From the NCBI GenBank assembly GCA_947258625.1, contig CAMYJN010000185.1, positions 1 through 5,733 on the forward strand: a DNA stretch of 5,733 bases, read 5' to 3'. The first letter of the stretch is position 1, and each line of letters opens with the position of its first letter. The position numbers were made by a program, and so were the translations under genes. The notes under the pieces were generated by a model, which made no database searches, was not told the DNA's origin, and saw only the letters and a list, made by a program, of their open reading frames with translations. This DNA comes from an uncultured Polyangiaceae bacterium. Its GTDB lineage: Bacteria; Myxococcota_A; Polyangia; Polyangiales; Houyiibacteriaceae. This document shows positions 4,314 through 5,733 of this stretch, one piece after another.

Positions 4314-5733
4314 CTAAACAAACCCCCCCGTCACCGACCCACTCCCCCGCACCTCCTCCGGCGTCCCCGACGCAACCACCCTCCCCCCATCTGGCCCCGA
4401 TCCCGGTCCCAGGTCGAGCACGAAATCCGCATTCCGAATCACATCGAGCTGATGCTCGACGGCGATGACGGTGTGACCGCCCTCGACGAGCTGATGGAGG
4501 ATGCCGATCAGCTGCTCGACGTCGACGAAGTGCAGGCCGCGTGTGGGCTCGTCGAAGATATAGAGCGTGGGCTTGCGTGCGGGCTGTGCGAGGTCGCGGG
4601 CGAGCTTGATACGTTGGGCCTCGCCGCTGCTCAGGGTGGTCGAGCGACGGCCGAGCTCGAGGTAGCCGAGGCCGACGCGGCGCAAGGCTTCGAGGCGCGA
4701 GCGCACCGCCGGCACCGCTTCGAAGAGCGTGTGCGCCTCTTCGACCGGCAACGAGAGCACCTCGGCGATGCTCAAGCCGCGATAGCGAATTTGCAGCGTC
4801 TCGTCATTGTATCGGCTGCCGCCGCAGACTTCGCACTCGACTTCGGCATCGGGCAGGAGCTGCATCGCGATTCGCTGCACGCCTTCGCCCTTGCACGCCT
4901 CGCAGCGGCCGCCCTTGACGTTGAAGCTGAAACGCCCCGCCCGATAGCCCCGGGCTCGCGCTTCTGGGAGCCCGGCGAAGAGCTCTCGCAGCGGCCCGAG
5001 CAGGCCAAGATATGTGGCTGGGTTGGAGCGGGCGCTCCGTCCGATCGGTGTGGCGTCGACGAATGACACCCGCTCGAGCCCCCGGCCTCCATCGACGGAC
5101 ACGCCGTGAGGAACCTCCGCTTGGAGTCCCAGCTTCGCCCGAGCAGCGGGCAGCAGCGCATCGACGATCAGCGAGCTCTTGCCGCTTCCGCTCACCCCCG
5201 TGACACAGCAAAGGGCACGCAGCGGAAACTCGGCGCGAACGTCACGCAGGTTGTGGAGCGCCGCGACCCGGACGGCAAGCGAGCCCGCACCGGCGCGCCG
5301 CTGCGCAGGTACTCCAACAGTGCGGCGCCCCGACAGATAGGCGCCGGTCAGGGAGTCCTCGTTGGAGAGGATCTCGGCTAGGCTACCTTCAGCGACCAGC
5401 GCACCCCCGAGCTCGCCCGCACCCGGCCCCATCTCGACCAAGTGCTCGGCGGCGCGGATGGTTTGCTCGTCGTGCTCGACCACCACCAAGGTGTTCCCGA
5501 GGTCGCGAAGATCGCGAAGCGTACCCAAGAGCTGGGCGGCATCGGCGGGGTGAAGGCCTGCGGTCGGCTCGTCGAGCACATAGAGCACACCGGAGAGTCG
5601 AGAGCCGAGCTGCGTCGCCAGGTGGACGCGCTGCGATTCGCCCGCCGAGAGGCTCCCCGCGCTTCGGTCGAGGCTGAGGTATCCAAGCCCGACGCGCCGC
5701 AGGAACGCGAGCCGGTCGGTCACTGACTGCAGC
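4314..5733 (-). CDS. uvrA: UvrA, excinuclease ABC subunit A, C-terminal half (partial)
   Basis: UvrA is the damage-recognition ATPase of nucleotide-excision repair, acting as a dimer with UvrB on DNA. The visible 472 residues (N-terminal half beyond the right edge) cover the end of ABC module I and all of module II. Counting from the GTG codon at 5723, they show signature I LSAGESQR (25-32), Walker B YVLDEPTAGLH (48-58), switch VVEHD (81-85), Walker A GVSGSGKSS (176-184), NPATY (234-238), RFSFNV (264-269), a zinc finger with Cys274, Cys277, Cys297 and Cys300 (C-x2-C-x19-C-x2-C), signature II LSSGEAQR (364-371), Walker B LYIFDEP (387-393) and His424. The usual LSGGE is LSAGE and LSSGE here, and SIGLHQRD is TAGLHPAD, so it may be a divergent or second UvrA; the UvrB-binding region that would decide is outside the window. 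The GTG at 5723 is internal, not the start, because the open frame continues to the edge (LQS before it). The tail ends SVTGGFV, short of the usual FLRPLL-like end. Confidence 0.95.
   Translation of the reverse strand, partial: LQSVTDRLAFLRRVGLGYLSLDRSAGSLSAGESQRVHLATQLGSRLSGVLYVLDEPTAGLHPADAAQLLGTLRDLRDLGNTLVVVEHDEQTIRAAEHLVEMGPGAGELGGALVAEGSLAEILSNEDSLTGAYLSGRRTVGVPAQRRAGAGSLAVRVAALHNLRDVRAEFPLRALCCVTGVSGSGKSSLIVDALLPAARAKLGLQAEVPHGVSVDGGRGLERVSFVDATPIGRSARSNPATYLGLLGPLRELFAGLPEARARGYRAGRFSFNVKGGRCEACKGEGVQRIAMQLLPDAEVECEVCGGSRYNDETLQIRYRGLSIAEVLSLPVEEAHTLFEAVPAVRSRLEALRRVGLGYLELGRRSTTLSSGEAQRIKLARDLAQPARKPTLYIFDEPTRGLHFVDVEQLIGILHQLVEGGHTVIAVEHQLDVIRNADFVLDLGPGSGPDGGRVVASGTPEEVRGSGSVTGGFV
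4323..4329 (-). repeat. G7 homopolymer in the last codons of uvrA
   Basis: Seven G in a row on the coding strand make the second-to-last part of uvrA (codons ACG GGG GGG). Loss of one G would replace the ending GGFV with GGLFRPWP and a TGA at 4301-4303. The alternative ending matches the length and the RP of the usual UvrA tail (TGRFLRPLL-like) better than the annotated one. A gain of one G would run into the hexamer array. This may be a slippage site, a recent frameshift or a sequence error. Confidence 0.5.

Noticed and set aside
4238..4468. Plus-strand frame giving a Pro/Arg/Thr-rich peptide
   Set aside because: It is a translation of the hexamer array and of the uvrA antisense strand; low complexity only.
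4452..5066. Open frame on the plus strand (204 codons) inside uvrA
   Set aside because: Antisense shadow of a gene with clear UvrA motifs; no ribosome-binding site and no recognisable domain.
5721..5723. GTG as the start of the UvrA-like gene
   Set aside because: The frame stays open to the window edge and the sequence is in mid-domain just before ABC signature I, so the codon is internal.
1..5733. tRNA, rRNA, CRISPR array, insertion sequence, attachment site or toxin-antitoxin pair
   Set aside because: No cloverleaf, no spaced direct repeats of CRISPR type, no transposase or integrase motif and no terminal inverted repeats with target duplications were seen.

Overview
This is a GC-rich bacterial window (5,733 bp). 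Its gene content suggests a myxobacterium or relative (Myxococcota): a HEAT-repeat protein whose start and end resemble a myxobacterial family, a membrane sensor whose C-terminal domain resembles the Myxococcus MXAN_5187 type, and a possible myxobacterial-style outer-membrane barrel end. The organism assignment is an inference from protein resemblance recalled from memory, not from a database search.

Layout. The left edge holds the last 35 codons of a plus-strand gene, possibly an outer-membrane beta-barrel protein (2-109). A 244-bp convergent gap follows, with a string of GAA-loop mini-hairpins and a very compact G-quadruplex motif. Two minus-strand genes come next, 70 bp apart and probably co-transcribed: a two-TM periplasmic-sensing protein (1141-2595), then a HEAT-repeat protein (354-1070). 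Their likely sigma70-type promoter (2673-2700), a leader hairpin and a good ribosome-binding site lie in the divergent gap 2596-2838. On the plus strand, 2839-4155 encodes a protein with a C-terminal domain like the ATP-grasp part of ADP-forming acyl-CoA synthetases, but most of the expected catalytic residues appear to be missing. A 158-bp convergent gap (4156-4313) is dominated by a 15-unit hexamer array that starts right after the stop codon of a minus-strand uvrA. The C-terminal half of uvrA fills 4314-5733 and runs off the right edge.

How the genes work together. The sensor and HEAT protein may form one membrane-signalling unit. The HEAT protein has the look of a scaffold or adaptor, but no partner is visible. 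The ATP-grasp-like protein is a probable pseudoenzyme of unknown role. uvrA is nucleotide-excision repair and seems unrelated to its neighbours. I see no mobile element, CRISPR array, RNA gene or defence system, and no clear new multi-gene system. The best leads are the pseudo-ATP-grasp protein, the uvrA 3' end (a G7 run next to a hexamer microsatellite), the G/C-tract leader of the sensor operon, and the structured DNA at 134-224.
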